A DNA stretch of 64,000 nt from Cryptomeria japonica. Its lineage: Eukaryota; Streptophyta; Pinopsida; Cupressales; Cupressaceae. Position 1 is the stretch's first letter. The number at the start of each line of letters is the position of its first letter. This document shows, piece by piece, positions 12,901-24,420 of this stretch. The position numbers and the translations under genes were made by a program. Where the stretch lies: the NCBI RefSeq assembly GCF_030272615.1, contig NC_081414.1, positions 783,222,119 through 783,286,118 of the forward strand, in the 5' to 3' direction. Under the pieces are notes generated by a model. The model saw only the letters and a list, made by a program, of their open reading frames with translations, was not told the DNA's origin and did not search any database.

Positions 12901-13343
12901 CAGCCGCTCCTCAAAATTTACAATCTCCCAAAACACCTTCAACAAGCATTATTCCATTTTCTCCTCAGCCGGATATTGAGCCTAAATCTCCTAAACATAA
13001 GATGCATGATGGTCTTGATCCTGTGCGAGTTAAAGATCCTATTTTTATAAATCTTGATGATGATATAGATGAAAATGTTATTCATGATGAAAATGTTACT
13101 CCTCTTGCTTCTGATAGTGAATATGAACTTGTTGATGTTGATAACCATTTATCTAATGAATTTTCTAAAGCACTTATCCTAGCTCCTAGACAAGAACAAT
13201 GTGGCTCGGAACATGAACATAGCCCTTGTTTGGATCTTGTGATAGCTCCATCTGATGTGTTGGATGTTCCTCCTCTGGCGTGTTCCCTGCCTTCCCGAAA
13301 CATTGATCAGCAAGATCGGGGGGTAGATGATGTGCTAGACTAG
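9987..13343 (+). pseudogene. gag-protease polyprotein of element A, two internal stops
   Basis: One reading frame of about 1118 codons runs from 9987 to the stop at 13343, broken only by TAG (10737-10739) and TGA (11241-11243). Both fit C-to-T change of CAG and CGA. Residues 1-250 are Pro/Ser-rich. About 280-430 form a retrotransposon gag domain (HFELYNGKGDPLTHVKTF, ALQWYCSLPSYSITSFEQL). About 547-570 carry a variant zinc knuckle (CHFHRQPGHDTEKCF). About 657-780 resemble an aspartic protease, with LIDPSCMVNVI where LID-G-x-x-x-N-I is usual and GYPWLSSMKA further on. The tail is Pro-rich with a strongly basic cluster (RRNRSACERRRKRRLRAQ) and an acidic end. No polymerase follows. The odd DPS triad may mean the protease is inactive. 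Confidence 0.88.
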
Positions 13344-14084
13344 TTACATTAGCATGGGAGATTCTCTCCCCCTCCCTTTTGTTACTTCTTCTATATGTTA
13401 TTCTCATTCTTCTATTTGTCGTCCTTAGTGTTGTCTACTTGAGGATGATGCAAAGCATTGAGATCTCTTTGGTCTCTCTCACGTTGACTCAAAAGACACA
13501 TGTGTTCCCTTCTTCTAGGTGACCTTCCTTGATTGGGGAATGAAGAACAATTATGCATACATACATATGATATATACATGACTTATCATACAGCATACTG
13601 ACCCCGAGGAAAGCGAAGTCACCTCGTGCTTTGTGTTTTGTGTCTATTATCCTTGGGTTTATCTCACACTTGGGGGCTAAATCCTTGCGATAACGCGCTC
13701 CTTTCCTTTCTCATTTCTTATGTGTATCACTACGTTAAAACAATCACCCCCATCGAGGCGCGTGCGATCGCTTTAACGTAGGGGGGCATACACCCTGACT
13801 ATCCCTTCACGATACTTGAAAATTTCTTGGAGAACTTAGCTTTGCCTTGAAAATTTTCGGTATTTCTCTTACATGACTCATAGTGAGGGAACCTTACTAC
13901 TGACAGTCATGGTTCTCCCTCGTGATCTTCCCTTTTGCTTTGTCAATCGAAGTCATAAGATCCTTAGTCCACTGGGGGCTTGGTGTATCTTGCCTCCTTG
14001 ACGTGGTGAAAGTCTTTTAATATTGTTTCCTTGTACTTTACTGGAAGTATCAGCATACATACTCCCGCTAAAGTGGGGGCTAAA
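13344..14084 (+). other. 3' untranslated region and polypurine tract of element A
   Basis: About 740 bp with no gene. It contains a CATACATACAT run near 13556 and an AT-then-GC segment with GAGGCGCGTGCGATCG near 13757. The polypurine tract AAAGTGGGGGCTAAA ends at 14084, directly before the 3' LTR, where plus-strand synthesis would be primed. Confidence 0.75.
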
Positions 14085-15304
14085 TGTAGCGTCCTAAAAT
14101 TGCGACACTTGCAATTTCGACTGCATTTTGGTCTTCACGATGGCGACGCAACACGCAACCTGAATGGAGACCCCAAAACTTGCTCACGACACCAAAAACT
14201 GCATTTTTCAAGCACCTTGGCCTGAACCTCCTTGCACCCCGCTATCCCGGAGGTGGGACCAGAGCGCCCAGCGACCTGGTCCCTCAGGACCAGGGCGCCC
14301 AGTGCCCTGGTCCCTGGGTCCTATTTTGGGCCCGGTCTCCTAAGTGATATCGGGTCTTTTTTATTGCAATTTGGAAATATACTTCCCTGGTCGGCCTAAG
14401 GTCGGGAAAATCAGTCTATCAGCCCTAATTGACAAGTATATAAACTACATTTTTCTCTCTCATTTGGGATGAAGAGGATATGTGTACAAAGCGTGGAAAC
14501 TATACTCAAGCATTCAAGCATTCAAGCATTCAAGCATTCCTTCTAAGTCTCCATTCAAGGCTAAGTGTTGCATTCAAGACAAGGATTCAACCATTGAAGA
14601 GGAGATCACTTACTACATGCTACATACAACATCTAAACCTTCGCACATAAGGATACCAACATCCTTAGAACAAGTTATTAGTACTTGTTTTACATTACAG
14701 TCATTTACATTTACAGCTCTTGCTCATTTCTTGGTTAATTCCAAAACCGGGGTTTGACCTAAAGGCAAACCCCTAATCCCTAACCCCCCAATCGTCTTCG
14801 CTTTTCTATGTGTAGGTTGCAGGTACGCAGCTGAGATTGAAAATCTGGAATCCTTGTGCAGAGACGAACCGATCCCCCTTCATTTGACGGATTTTTCGGA
14901 GGACCGTGGCGCCGGGCGCCATCGTCCTGACAACTTTTGCTCAAATTTGCAGGACAGCGCCGTATCGACATTTTACTGCTAATTCCAGGTCCATAGCTTC
15001 ATCCTATAACCTAAACTCAGTTTATGAGCGAATCTTTATGACTTTCTATGCATGCTTAGCTTAATTCTTCTATGCACATTCTTTACAAAAGAGGGTAGCC
15101 TTGCTTTCCTAACCCTTGAAATTCATTTAGCATCCAATCTTACATTGTGTGGGATTGAATCTTATGAGTTTCAACCCCTCTTTTGAATGTAAAGTCTTCC
15201 CCCTAAGTGAAAACCCATCGAATCCTAGCGAACCTCCCTTCTCTCTCCTCGGAGTTGGAAGAGGGGAGAACAGCTAGGGTTCGACCATGATTTTCCACTT
15301 TACA
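14085..15304 (+). repeat. 3' LTR of element A
   Basis: Nearly identical to 7449-8723, starting TGTAGCGTCC and ending CACTTTACA. Length differs because it has two instead of three 31-bp palindromes and a shorter ACATACAACATACTAC run. It is followed by the CAAAT duplication and the resumed satellite. Confidence 0.93.
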
Positions 15305-15893
15305 CAAATCATGTTGTTAGGGGTCATATTTACACCATAGGACCCCTTAAGACACAATATGACCCATTAGGACACAACAATATGGTGTCATTAGGGGTCA
15401 TATGGTGTCCTAAGAGGTCATAAGGGTTCATGGGATACCATATGACCCCTATGGACACCATATGACCCCTAACGACACCATAGGACCCCTTAATACACCA
15501 AATCATGTCATTAGGGGTCATATTGTGTCATAGGACCCCTTACGACCCTTTAAGACACAATATAACCCCTAATGTTATGATTTGGTGTCTTAAGGGGTCC
15601 TATGGTGTCATATGGTGTCCCATGAACCCTTATGACCTCTTAGGACAGCATATGACCCCTAGTGACACCATATTGGGTTGCTTTGGGTCATATTGTGTCA
15701 TTAGGGGTCATATTGTGTCTTAAGGGGTCCTGTGGTGTCTCAAGACACCATATGACACCTAACGACACCAAATCATGTCGTTAGGGGTCATATTGTGTCC
15801 TACGACCCTGTAAGACACAATATGACCCCTAATGACATGATTTGGTGTCTTAAGGGGTCCTATGGTGTCGTTAGGGGTCATATGGTGTCTTTA
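15305..15893. repeat. Palindromic satellite, right block
   Basis: Continuation of the 3566-7448 array after element A, with the same GACACC/GACCCC modules in both orientations. The unit aligned at 15330 corresponds to those starting at 4351, 4975, 5579 and 6183. The array stops at the (CT)n tract. Confidence 0.9.
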
Positions 15894-15966
15894 TCCTTCT
15901 CTCTATCTCTTTCTCTCTCTGTCCCTCTCCTTCTCTCCCCCCCCGCTCTCTCTCTCTCTCTCTCTC
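15894..15966. repeat. (CT)n pyrimidine tract
   Basis: Short TCTCTC-rich run with CCCCCCCC, closing the satellite block. It is in the opposite orientation to the (GA)n tract at 3112-3565, so the whole satellite is bracketed by inverted purine/pyrimidine tracts. Confidence 0.85.
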
Positions 15967-16039
15967 CTATGTTTTCTGTCGAGGATCACGTGGTTTCAGA
16001 TAGCTAGAGACAAATTTATGCTTGTAGGAGATTCTTAAA

Positions 16040-18992
16040 GTGAAAACTTACATTGTCAATCATGAAGGAGCATATGTGTGGAGGGAAATGGGGAGTAGTA
16101 GTCGTCGGAAGTCTAAATGCAAAAGAAAACTTTCAAATGACCAAGTTGAAGTGTATAGTGAAAGAGATAGAGAATGTCATAGGAGGAGAAGACAAGGTAT
16201 GTTAAATATTGCTAATGTTACTTCAATTGAAGAGGAAATTGAAATTGAAAATGTGCCACAAGTTATTGAAAATGAAAATGTAAATTTTGAAAGTGAAAAT
16301 ATTGAAAATTTTGAAAATGTTGAAAGTGATAATGAAAATGCTCAAAATGTGGAAAATTTTGACATAGGAGGTGAAAATGTGGAAAACTTTAACATTGAAG
16401 GTGGAATTGCCTCACCAAGTGAACCATATGTAACACCTAATTACTTTAGAAATGAAGACCCTCTCATGGATGAAAGACAAATTCCAAATCCAAGACCTTC
16501 AAGAACCCCAAAATGGTTATTTGAAATCGATGAGAACATTATTGCGAATCTTGAAGGCAAGAGGTCAACAAGAACCGTTCGGTTGTGGGCTACAGAACTT
16601 TTCAACCAAAATTTTAGCAATAAGACATTGACCGAGCAATGCCAACTCTTTGTTCAATTGCTAAAGATGATAAAGATGAAACCATTGCTAAAGAAATTGA
16701 AGATTCGTATGAACAAGAAGACGGAGAGAAATTCTATTATTGCAAAAAATCTATTTGACGCTCTCAATTCTATTGGAAAGAATACCAAAGAAAGAGATAA
16801 GAGAGCCGCTTGAAGAGTGATTACAACCTCCTTAGTAAGCCATTAATTTAGGAAGGCTCATCAAATTAGACAAACTTGTGTTGATTTTAACATAAACCAT
16901 AAAACTTTGGATGGAGCACTTGCACAAAGACACAGACTTGACGATCCACTTCAACAAGATACATGGGCATTTGGTGGGAGGCTTCCACGTGTTAATAGAA
17001 AGTTGACTAACAATGTGAAGGAAGAGATTCAACAATTTTGGCACTCTAATTATAGAGTGTCACCCAATGTAAAGGACATTGTAAAATTAAGAATCGGCAA
17101 TTGAGACCGCACACCACATCCCAAACATTTCTTGGAATCAAGCCAAACAATGTTGTACAAAAGATTTTGTGAATTACATCCAACTTTGCAAATATCACAA
17201 AAGGCCTTTGAATCTTTGAAACCATTTTATTGTGTTCCTCTTAAGATTTGCAATACCTATTGTTGCAAGTACCATGTGGAGTTTTCAATGTACCATGAAC
17301 TTTTATGTCATATTCGTTCTACGATGCATACTAATGAGATGTTGCAGGAGTGTGGTGCAATGCTATTTCCAAGATCATCAAGAGACTTGCAAGATCTATT
17401 TTTATGCCCTCGAGATGATGGCTACTATTTCTATAGAAATGATTGATTGAATGAGAAATGCTCAGAATGTGGTGGGTTGTTGAAGTTTGTTTCATGTTTT
17501 CATGAGGGTAGTGAACACAAGTTTGGAAATAATTATGTTGAGAAAAAAAGGTATGAGATAGTGAAATATACTTTGAAAAGTGGAGATGAAGGTTCTAGAT
17601 GCGAATTAGTCTCAAGAGAAGTGAGTATTGCTGATTCTATTTTGGATTTTAAGGAAAATATTTTCTACAAGTATGCAAGGCACACCCATAGGTCTCAGTG
17701 GTTGGATCAATAGTTAAGGATGTGTAAGAACTCTTTCCTAATTGGCACTATTGTATCGGTGGTTGATTTTGCAGAGAACTATACATTGCAACCACAAAAT
17801 GAGGTATAGTCTCAGTACTACAATTCAGTCCAGATTGCTATTTTTGTTCACATTACATATAGACATGCTCCTGATAGTATAGAAGAGGACAGGAAGATAA
17901 TCAAGGAGTATCATTTTTATATGAGTGATGATAGATCATACTCCTCTGAGTATGTGCAACATTCTTTCGAGAATTTTTTTGAGTTCTTGCATGGGAAAGA
18001 TATTGTAACTGATCGACATATAATATGGTCAGATAACAGTACGGGTCAATTCAAGAATGCCCGTATGTTTTATTGGTTCAGTAGAATGCATGTGGAGAGG
18101 CGTATACCTCATATTTGGTGTTTTTTTTAGGCGGGGCATGGGAAGGGAGAGCATGATGGAGCAGGTGCATGTTTGAAGAGATCTCCAGTTAAGGAGCAAA
18201 TGAGGATTTCAGGTGCAAATTTCTCTGATGCACGTTCTATTGTTGATTGGTGTAGTTCAGCATTATCACATGGAGGTACTCTTGATTCAGCAGTGAGCAT
18301 ATTCTTTTGGTTGGTTGAGGAGGGAACAATGGGAGATAGATTGGATTGTCAAATAATTAAAGATTCTTCAAAGATGCATTCATTTCTCAACTCAAATGCA
18401 AGTACATGGACCATTTGGACATGAGTGTTGGCTTGTTTTTGTCAGAGTTGTGTTCGGTGTGATTGGGATCAGTGCGAGTCAAGTGAGTGGGTTGATACGT
18501 GGGTTCCCCACTATCTAACTCCTTTATCTCAAACAATATCCTTGTCAAATGATGACATGGAAAGTTCACTTGAGTATGATCGTCTATCAGATCTTGTACA
18601 TTCAGGACATGTTTTTGTAGTTGTTGCACCACAAGGGAATGAAGAGATATCAGAATATTGGTTGGCACGATGTGTATAGGGAAAAAAAAAAGCTAACACA
18701 ACCAGTGACAGATGATGATGGGTTCACATATCCTACAGGTTCAATTGTTGTTGTGGGAACTTGGTTGCGAACATACATGATTAGAAAGAATGGCATACCT
18801 GCATTTGAAGACTATGAGAGACACAAAACCATTATAATGTATTCACACCTTATTATAGCTACAAATGTCAAGTTGTTGAAGCATCAAGCAAAACTGAAGA
18901 CCAAAGAGCTATGGACAGTGACTACTACTGATCATGAAGCAATACTGGATACTCTTAAACATAGAGATGACCCTTCAGGCACACTTGAGTAG
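16040..18992 (+). pseudogene. Decayed transposase-like gene of the TIR element
   Basis: Segments at 16040-16660 and 16907-18679 share one frame, broken by stops at 17104, 17446, 17713, about 17807, 18130, 18424 and 18679. The C-terminal 18621-18992 is shifted, probably at the A-run near 18680. The N-terminus is basic (SSRRKSKCKRKLSN) then acidic and Asn-rich with ENV-x-NF repeats. A Cys pair lies in KCSECGGLLKFVSCF. Possible DDE-type landmarks are VVDFAENYTLQPQNE, IIWSDNSTGQFKNARMF and AGHGKGEHDGAGACLKR. A Trp/Cys segment (SCVRCDWDQCESSEW) and a C-terminal domain with EYWLARCV and YPTGSIVVVGTWL follow. The motifs suggest a nuclease-fold transposase, but I cannot name the superfamily. It is clearly inactive. 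Confidence 0.6.
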
Positions 18993-20836
18993 TAGGTCTT
19001 TAATGGTGCCTTATTTTTTTATCATGCATTTCATTTCAAACAATGATCATTAAATGTTAATGTTCAAGTTTGTTACGTGTATATTAAGGATGTGTTCAAA
19101 ATGTAGGTCTATTGATGAACCTTTTTTTTTTGGCAACACAGTTTTTGCATGCACATAGCAAGTACACTCGATATAATTGGAAGGGACATATTTTTGTAAC
19201 ATGACTTATTATCATGCATTTGATGAGCTTTACAATTTTTGTTATTAGACAACACTATTTGATATTTTTTTATGATATAATTATCACATAACCTTTATGC
19301 TCATGAAGGTCTTTTTTGATGATATACAATAGTATCACATTACAATTTTTGTGTCAACATAGTGGGTTCTGTTGATATAATTTGAAGGGACATATTTTTA
19401 TGGTATATAATCCCACCTTTTCATTTATTATCATGCATTTCAGTTGAAGTGATTGTCATAAATCCTTTATGTTCATCCATGCATTTTATGTTTAGACTAA
19501 CAATTCTTAAAAATACAGGTTCATGCTAGATCATTTGTCATTGACAAGACCCTCTCTTGGTGATGGTACATATTCCTTTGTGCATTAATGAGATTAAATT
19601 GTGGTTCTTTTTGTGTTTATTATCATGAAGATGATTCAAATGCATGTGGCTAGGACACATCTGCGGTGGATCAAATTGTCATGACAGATGATCTATTCAA
19701 TCAAAAATTTGACATTGATGGTCAAGGTGGTATGTTGAATCCAACATTTGACATTTGACATTTGTTAATGTTGGGCCTTCAACATCAACACCTACTAGTC
19801 AAGGTGGTCATCGAACTTTCACTTAGCTAACCTTGTCTATTTTAATTCATTAATGGTTTATAAAATAAAGTCAGTTAGATTTTGGTAATTGAATAGTTCA
19901 TTGTTTCATTTTCAGATGCTGACATTAGATGCACCTAATATTCTCTCCACAATAGAGCATGGTGTTCTATAGCAGTAGCATCTTTGATTCTTTTGACAGT
20001 AGTATTAGTTAGATTAGTAAATTTCTAATTTGATGCTTCCCACAGGGCTTTGCAACTTTAGATTGTGAGTGTGCCCCTGTTACAAATGAATTGTACTTTA
20101 ATCAACATAGATGGTCTATGATGGATTTTTTGTAAGACTATATGGTTTTATTACATATATTGTACTTTAATCGACATATAACAATATCCAAGTGGTGGTT
20201 GGCATGAGCTTGAATATGGTAAGTTGTATGCATCTTGAAGTTGAATATGATATGTTGTATACATCTTGAAGTTGAAATTTGATTAGACTTTCTCAGCATT
20301 TGATGAATCATAAATGTCATTTCATTATTAATCTTGTGAGTTTGAGTTGTAGGAATAAATATCAATTACTTTGAAAGTCATGGATGGTTGTTCTGATATG
20401 ATAACCACCAGATGGTTGTGCCTTATGAAGAAAAGCTGAATAGATAATAACTAATTGAGAACATCAATTCAAATCCATAATATAGAGGATACTAATAACA
20501 GATCTTTTTATATTTATTTTTTCTAATAATGAAATAGGTACAACTGTATTGAGATAAAATGAAGCTTTTCTCTCATATGAAGATGTCACATTGGCAAATT
20601 GGTCTTTATTATAATACACAAGACATAAGTAAAATCAAAACGCTCTCATCAAATCCTTTCAGATTCTATGTTAACTTGCGACTCATTAGTGTATGCTGGG
20701 AGAGGGAAGAGTCTGTGGCTTTAGGGTACAATTTTGGACTTGAACAATATTGCATAAATCTCAAGGCTTCAACTTGATTATCATTAAAGGTTTCTAATTG
20801 TTTACAAAATATCCCTTCATGGATGTCACATGCGTA
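18993..20836. other. AT-rich non-coding interval
   Basis: Nothing credible is coded here. The stretch is T-rich with recurring pieces such as TGGAAGGGACATATTTTT near 19180 and again near 19380, and a short duplication of GTTGAATATGATA-GTTGTATxCATCTTGAAGTTG around 20210-20275. It could be the 3' flank of the transposase-like gene. Confidence 0.5.
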
Positions 20837-22999
20837 GGGTATGACCCCGAGCATTCGATCAAGTGGGGGGGAAAAATAGGAGCATGCATAGGGTAATAAT
20901 ACCTAACAAGACATGTCAAAGCTGACGGTTCATCATCACAATGAGCAGAATGAGAAATCGACCATGCGACAACATTCCATTGAGTGAGACTGACGATTTT
21001 TTCACCAACCAAAAAATTGCTGCCCTAATAAAACCATAGGGCAACTTGAAAAACTGAGATAGGATTTTGTAGGGACCTCTCTCATGGCCCCATAGGTTCA
21101 AACAGATCATTCACAAGTGCCATGGATTCCAAGTTAGGGCTCGTCAAAGTTTGACAATTTTGAGCACTTAGGGTGCTAAAGGGACGACACCGATAGCATA
21201 TGATCTCAAGCGTTCGATCGAGTGGGGGGAAAAAATAGGAGCATGTGTAGGGTAATTATTCCTAACTTGACATGTCGGAGCCAACGGTTCATCATCGCAA
21301 TGAGCAAAATGAGAAATTGACCATGCGACAACATTCCATTGAGTGAGACTGACGATTTTTTTGCCAACCAAAAAATCGCTGCCCTTATAAAACCGTAGGG
21401 CAACTTGAAATACTGAGATAGGATTTTGTAGGGACCCCTCTCATGGACCCATAGGTTGAAATGGATCATTCGTAGGTGCCACGGATTCCAAGTTAGGGCC
21501 CATCAAAGTTTGATAATTTTGAGCACTTAGGGCGCTCAAGTGACAATGTCAGTAGGGTATGACCCCGAGTGTTCAATCGAGTGGGGGGGTGAAACAAGAG
21601 CATGCATTGGGTAATAATGCCTAACTGGACATGTTAGAGCTGACAATTCATCATCGTGACAAGCAGAACAAGAAATCAACCATGCGACAACATTCCATTA
21701 AGTGAGACTGACAATTTTTTCGCCAACCGAAAAATTGCTGCCCTAATAAAACCATAGGGCAAATTGAAATACTGAGATAGGCTTTTGTAGGGACCCCTCT
21801 TGTGGAATTGTAGGTTCAAATAGATCATTCACAAATGCTAAGGATTCCAAGTCAGGGCCCGTCAAAGTTTGACAATTTTGAGCACTTAGGGCGCTCAAGG
21901 GACAACGTCGGTAGGGTATGATCCTGAGCATTTGATCGAGTGGGGGGGGGGGGGGAATAGGACCATGCGTAGTGTAATTATGCCTAACTGGACATGTCAG
22001 AGCTGAAAGTTCATCATCACAATGAGCTGAACAAGAAATTGGCCACTCGACAACATTCGATTGAGTGAGACTGATGATTTTTTTGCCGACCAAAAAATTG
22101 CTGCCCTAATAAAACCGTAGGGAAAATTGAAAAAATGAGATAGGCTTTTGTAGGGACCTCTCTCATGGCCCTGTAGGTTCAAATAGATCATTTGTAGGTG
22201 CCATAGATTCCGAGTTAGGGCCCGTCAAAGTTTGACAATTTTGAGCACTTAAGGCACTCAAGGGACGACGCCGGTAGGGTATGACCCCGAGCGTTCGATC
22301 AAGTGGGGGGGAAAAATAGGAGCATGCATTGGGTAATAATGCCTAACTAGACATGTCAGAGCTGACAATTCATCATCACGATGAGCAGAACGAGAAATTG
22401 ACCATGTGACAACATTCCGTTGAGTGAGACTAACGATTTTTTTGCCAACCGAAAAATTGCTGCCCTAATAAATTCGTAAGGAAAATTGAAATATTGAGAT
22501 AAGCTTTTGTAGGGACCCCTCTTGTGGCCCCGTAGGTTCAAACGGATTGTTCACAGGTGCCAGGGATTCCAAGTTAGGGCCCGTCAAAGTTTGACAATTT
22601 TGAGCACTTAGGGCGCTCAAGGGATGACGCCAGTAGGGTAATTATGCTTAACTAGACATGTCGGAGCCGATGGTTCATCATCGCAACGAGCTAAATGAGA
22701 AATTGGCCATGCAACAACATTCGATTGAGTGAGACTGATGATTTTTTCGCCAACCGAAAAATTGCTGCCCTAATAAAACTGTAGGGAAACTTGAAAAACC
22801 GAGATAGTCTTTTGTAGGGACCCCTCTTGTGGCCCCGTAGGTTCAAACGGATTGTTCGTAGGTGCCACAAATTTTGAGTTAGGGCCTGTACATGTTTGAC
22901 AATTTTGAACACTTAGGGCACTCAAGGGATGATGTCGGTAGGGTATGACCCCGAGCGTTCAATCAAGTGGGGGGGCAAAATAGGAGCATGTGTAGGGTA
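20837..22999. repeat. 359-bp tandem repeat, six copies plus a partial seventh
   Basis: Copies begin at GGGTATGACCCCGAGC or variants: 20837, 21196, 21555, 21914, 22277, 22636 and 22941. Spacings are 359, 359, 359, 363, 359 and 305; the sixth copy lacks about 54 bp at its start. Each unit contains a G-run (AGTGGGGGGG), CATGCGACAACATTC, TGCTGCCCTAATAAAAC and AAGTTTGACAATTTTGAGCACTTAGG. Reading frames on the minus strand repeat with the array and are not genes. Confidence 0.93.
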
Positions 23000-23180
23000 T
23001 TGTTCATTAAATGAATTGTATTGTTCATGAATTGTATTGTATTGTTGATTAAATGAATTGTATTGTTCATTAAATAAATTATATTGTATTGTTCATTAAA
23101 TGAATTATATTGTTCATTATAAAAACAACACTTACGATGAAATGAAATGAATTGTATTGTTCATTAAATAGCCATTATTA
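23000..23180. repeat. Short ATTGTATTGTTCATTAAATGA repeats
   Basis: Imperfect tandem copies of a roughly 20-40-bp unit containing GTATTGTTCATTAAATGAA follow the 359-bp array. Confidence 0.75.
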
Positions 23181-24420
23181 ACCATTGTTAATTATTGGAA
23201 TGAAGATTAAAGATTTCCATGATAACACCACGCATAGATGAGCAACAATTTATATGATCGAATATCAACTTTTGTATATATAAAAATGTCAAATGATTAC
23301 AAATGTATGTCCATACACAAATATGACATAAACGCCAACTGAAACAAAATGTATGTCTAAATACATGAATGTATGTCCATATACAAAATATACATGCCAA
23401 CTAGATATGTAAGCATCCCAAAATTATCTATAACATCCTAAGTTGTTGATGGATCATCAAAATTGATCCTCTTTGCCGCACTGCTCAGCTCTGAAGGATC
23501 CTGCACAAGAAAAACAAACCACGATTAATATTAGTTATATTATATAATTCACATTTGAAAAGTTAACATAAAAATGAACTATTTAACTGAACTATTCATG
23601 TTTACCTCATCTCCACATTTTCTCTTCAGCTTTGCAAGACTCTTGATCTATGTCTTCGGTAGAGGAGGTATGTTTTGAATATTTTCATACACAACCTACA
23701 TATGTTCATAAACATGACATTGATACAACTTAGCATATAATTGACACTGATAATCACAAATTATATCTACTAATCAAAATATAAAATAAACACACATCCA
23801 CTCGAGGCATCTCTTCTTCTTCTTCAGGTATACTAGGTGTAGTCATCAAGGATGTGAAGCCAAGAATTCTCTGTATATATACACAACAAGTATATGAAAC
23901 TATCAATCTATGTATAGACATGTATAATCACTATAATCTATTTAAACTATTCATTCAATCATATTTGCATTCAATTACCTTTCCCTTGTCTCCAACTGCA
24001 CCACCAGATCCTAGATCACACTGCCCCACACTCATGCTGCTTGTGCCCTACAAGAGTAAAATAAGATATACATGCAAGTTACTACATAATCTAATTAATA
24101 CCAATATAAATGATGAGCATGTATGTACAATAAAATACAAACGACTAGGTGCAATAATATATGTACTGTCAAGCTATCCAGGCCAAATGAAATGGCCAAC
24201 AAGGTGCCCTCCTGAATCTGTCTCAACTCATCCTCAGTCATCAACTATTAAATAGACCATGTAAATAAAAAATAGTACTTAATATTATCTAATTTATAAA
24301 TATTTAATTAAAATATAACATGAACTATGAAAATACAAATCTTACCACTACATCATCAATGTATGATGATAGTGCCTCCTCACCTCTAGCATGTGAGGAC
24401 TCCCCAGGGTATCCTCCAGT
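23181..24420. other. Low-complexity interval before the minus-strand gene
   Basis: AT-rich, with a local duplication of ATGTATGTCCATA-ACAAA-TA near 23300-23395. No gene is recognised. It may contain 3' exons or untranslated sequence of the minus-strand gene at 24421-25395, since short open stretches on that strand are separated by plausible GT...AG intervals. Confidence 0.35.

Larger units (their letters stand above)
7449..15304 (+). mobile_element. LTR retrotransposon A (Tat-like, gag-protease only)
   Basis: A complete 7.86-kb element with LTRs of 1275 and 1220 bp, TG...CA ends and a perfect 5-bp target duplication CAAAT (7444-7448 and 15305-15309) inside the satellite. It has a primer site right after the 5' LTR, a long gag-protease reading frame and a purine tract before the 3' LTR. 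No RT, RNase H or integrase can be found between 13344 and 14084, so it is non-autonomous. The LTRs look almost identical apart from a few substitutions and repeat-number differences, which suggests a fairly recent insertion. Confidence 0.93.

Noticed and set aside
7449-15304. Element A as an autonomous retrotransposon
   Set aside because: No RT, RNase H or integrase motif was found in any frame between the gag-protease stop and the 3' LTR.
20837-22999. Repeated minus-strand ORFs (FNLWxHERGPYKxLSQFF) as genes
   Set aside because: They repeat exactly with the 359-bp unit and lack any independent coding signal.
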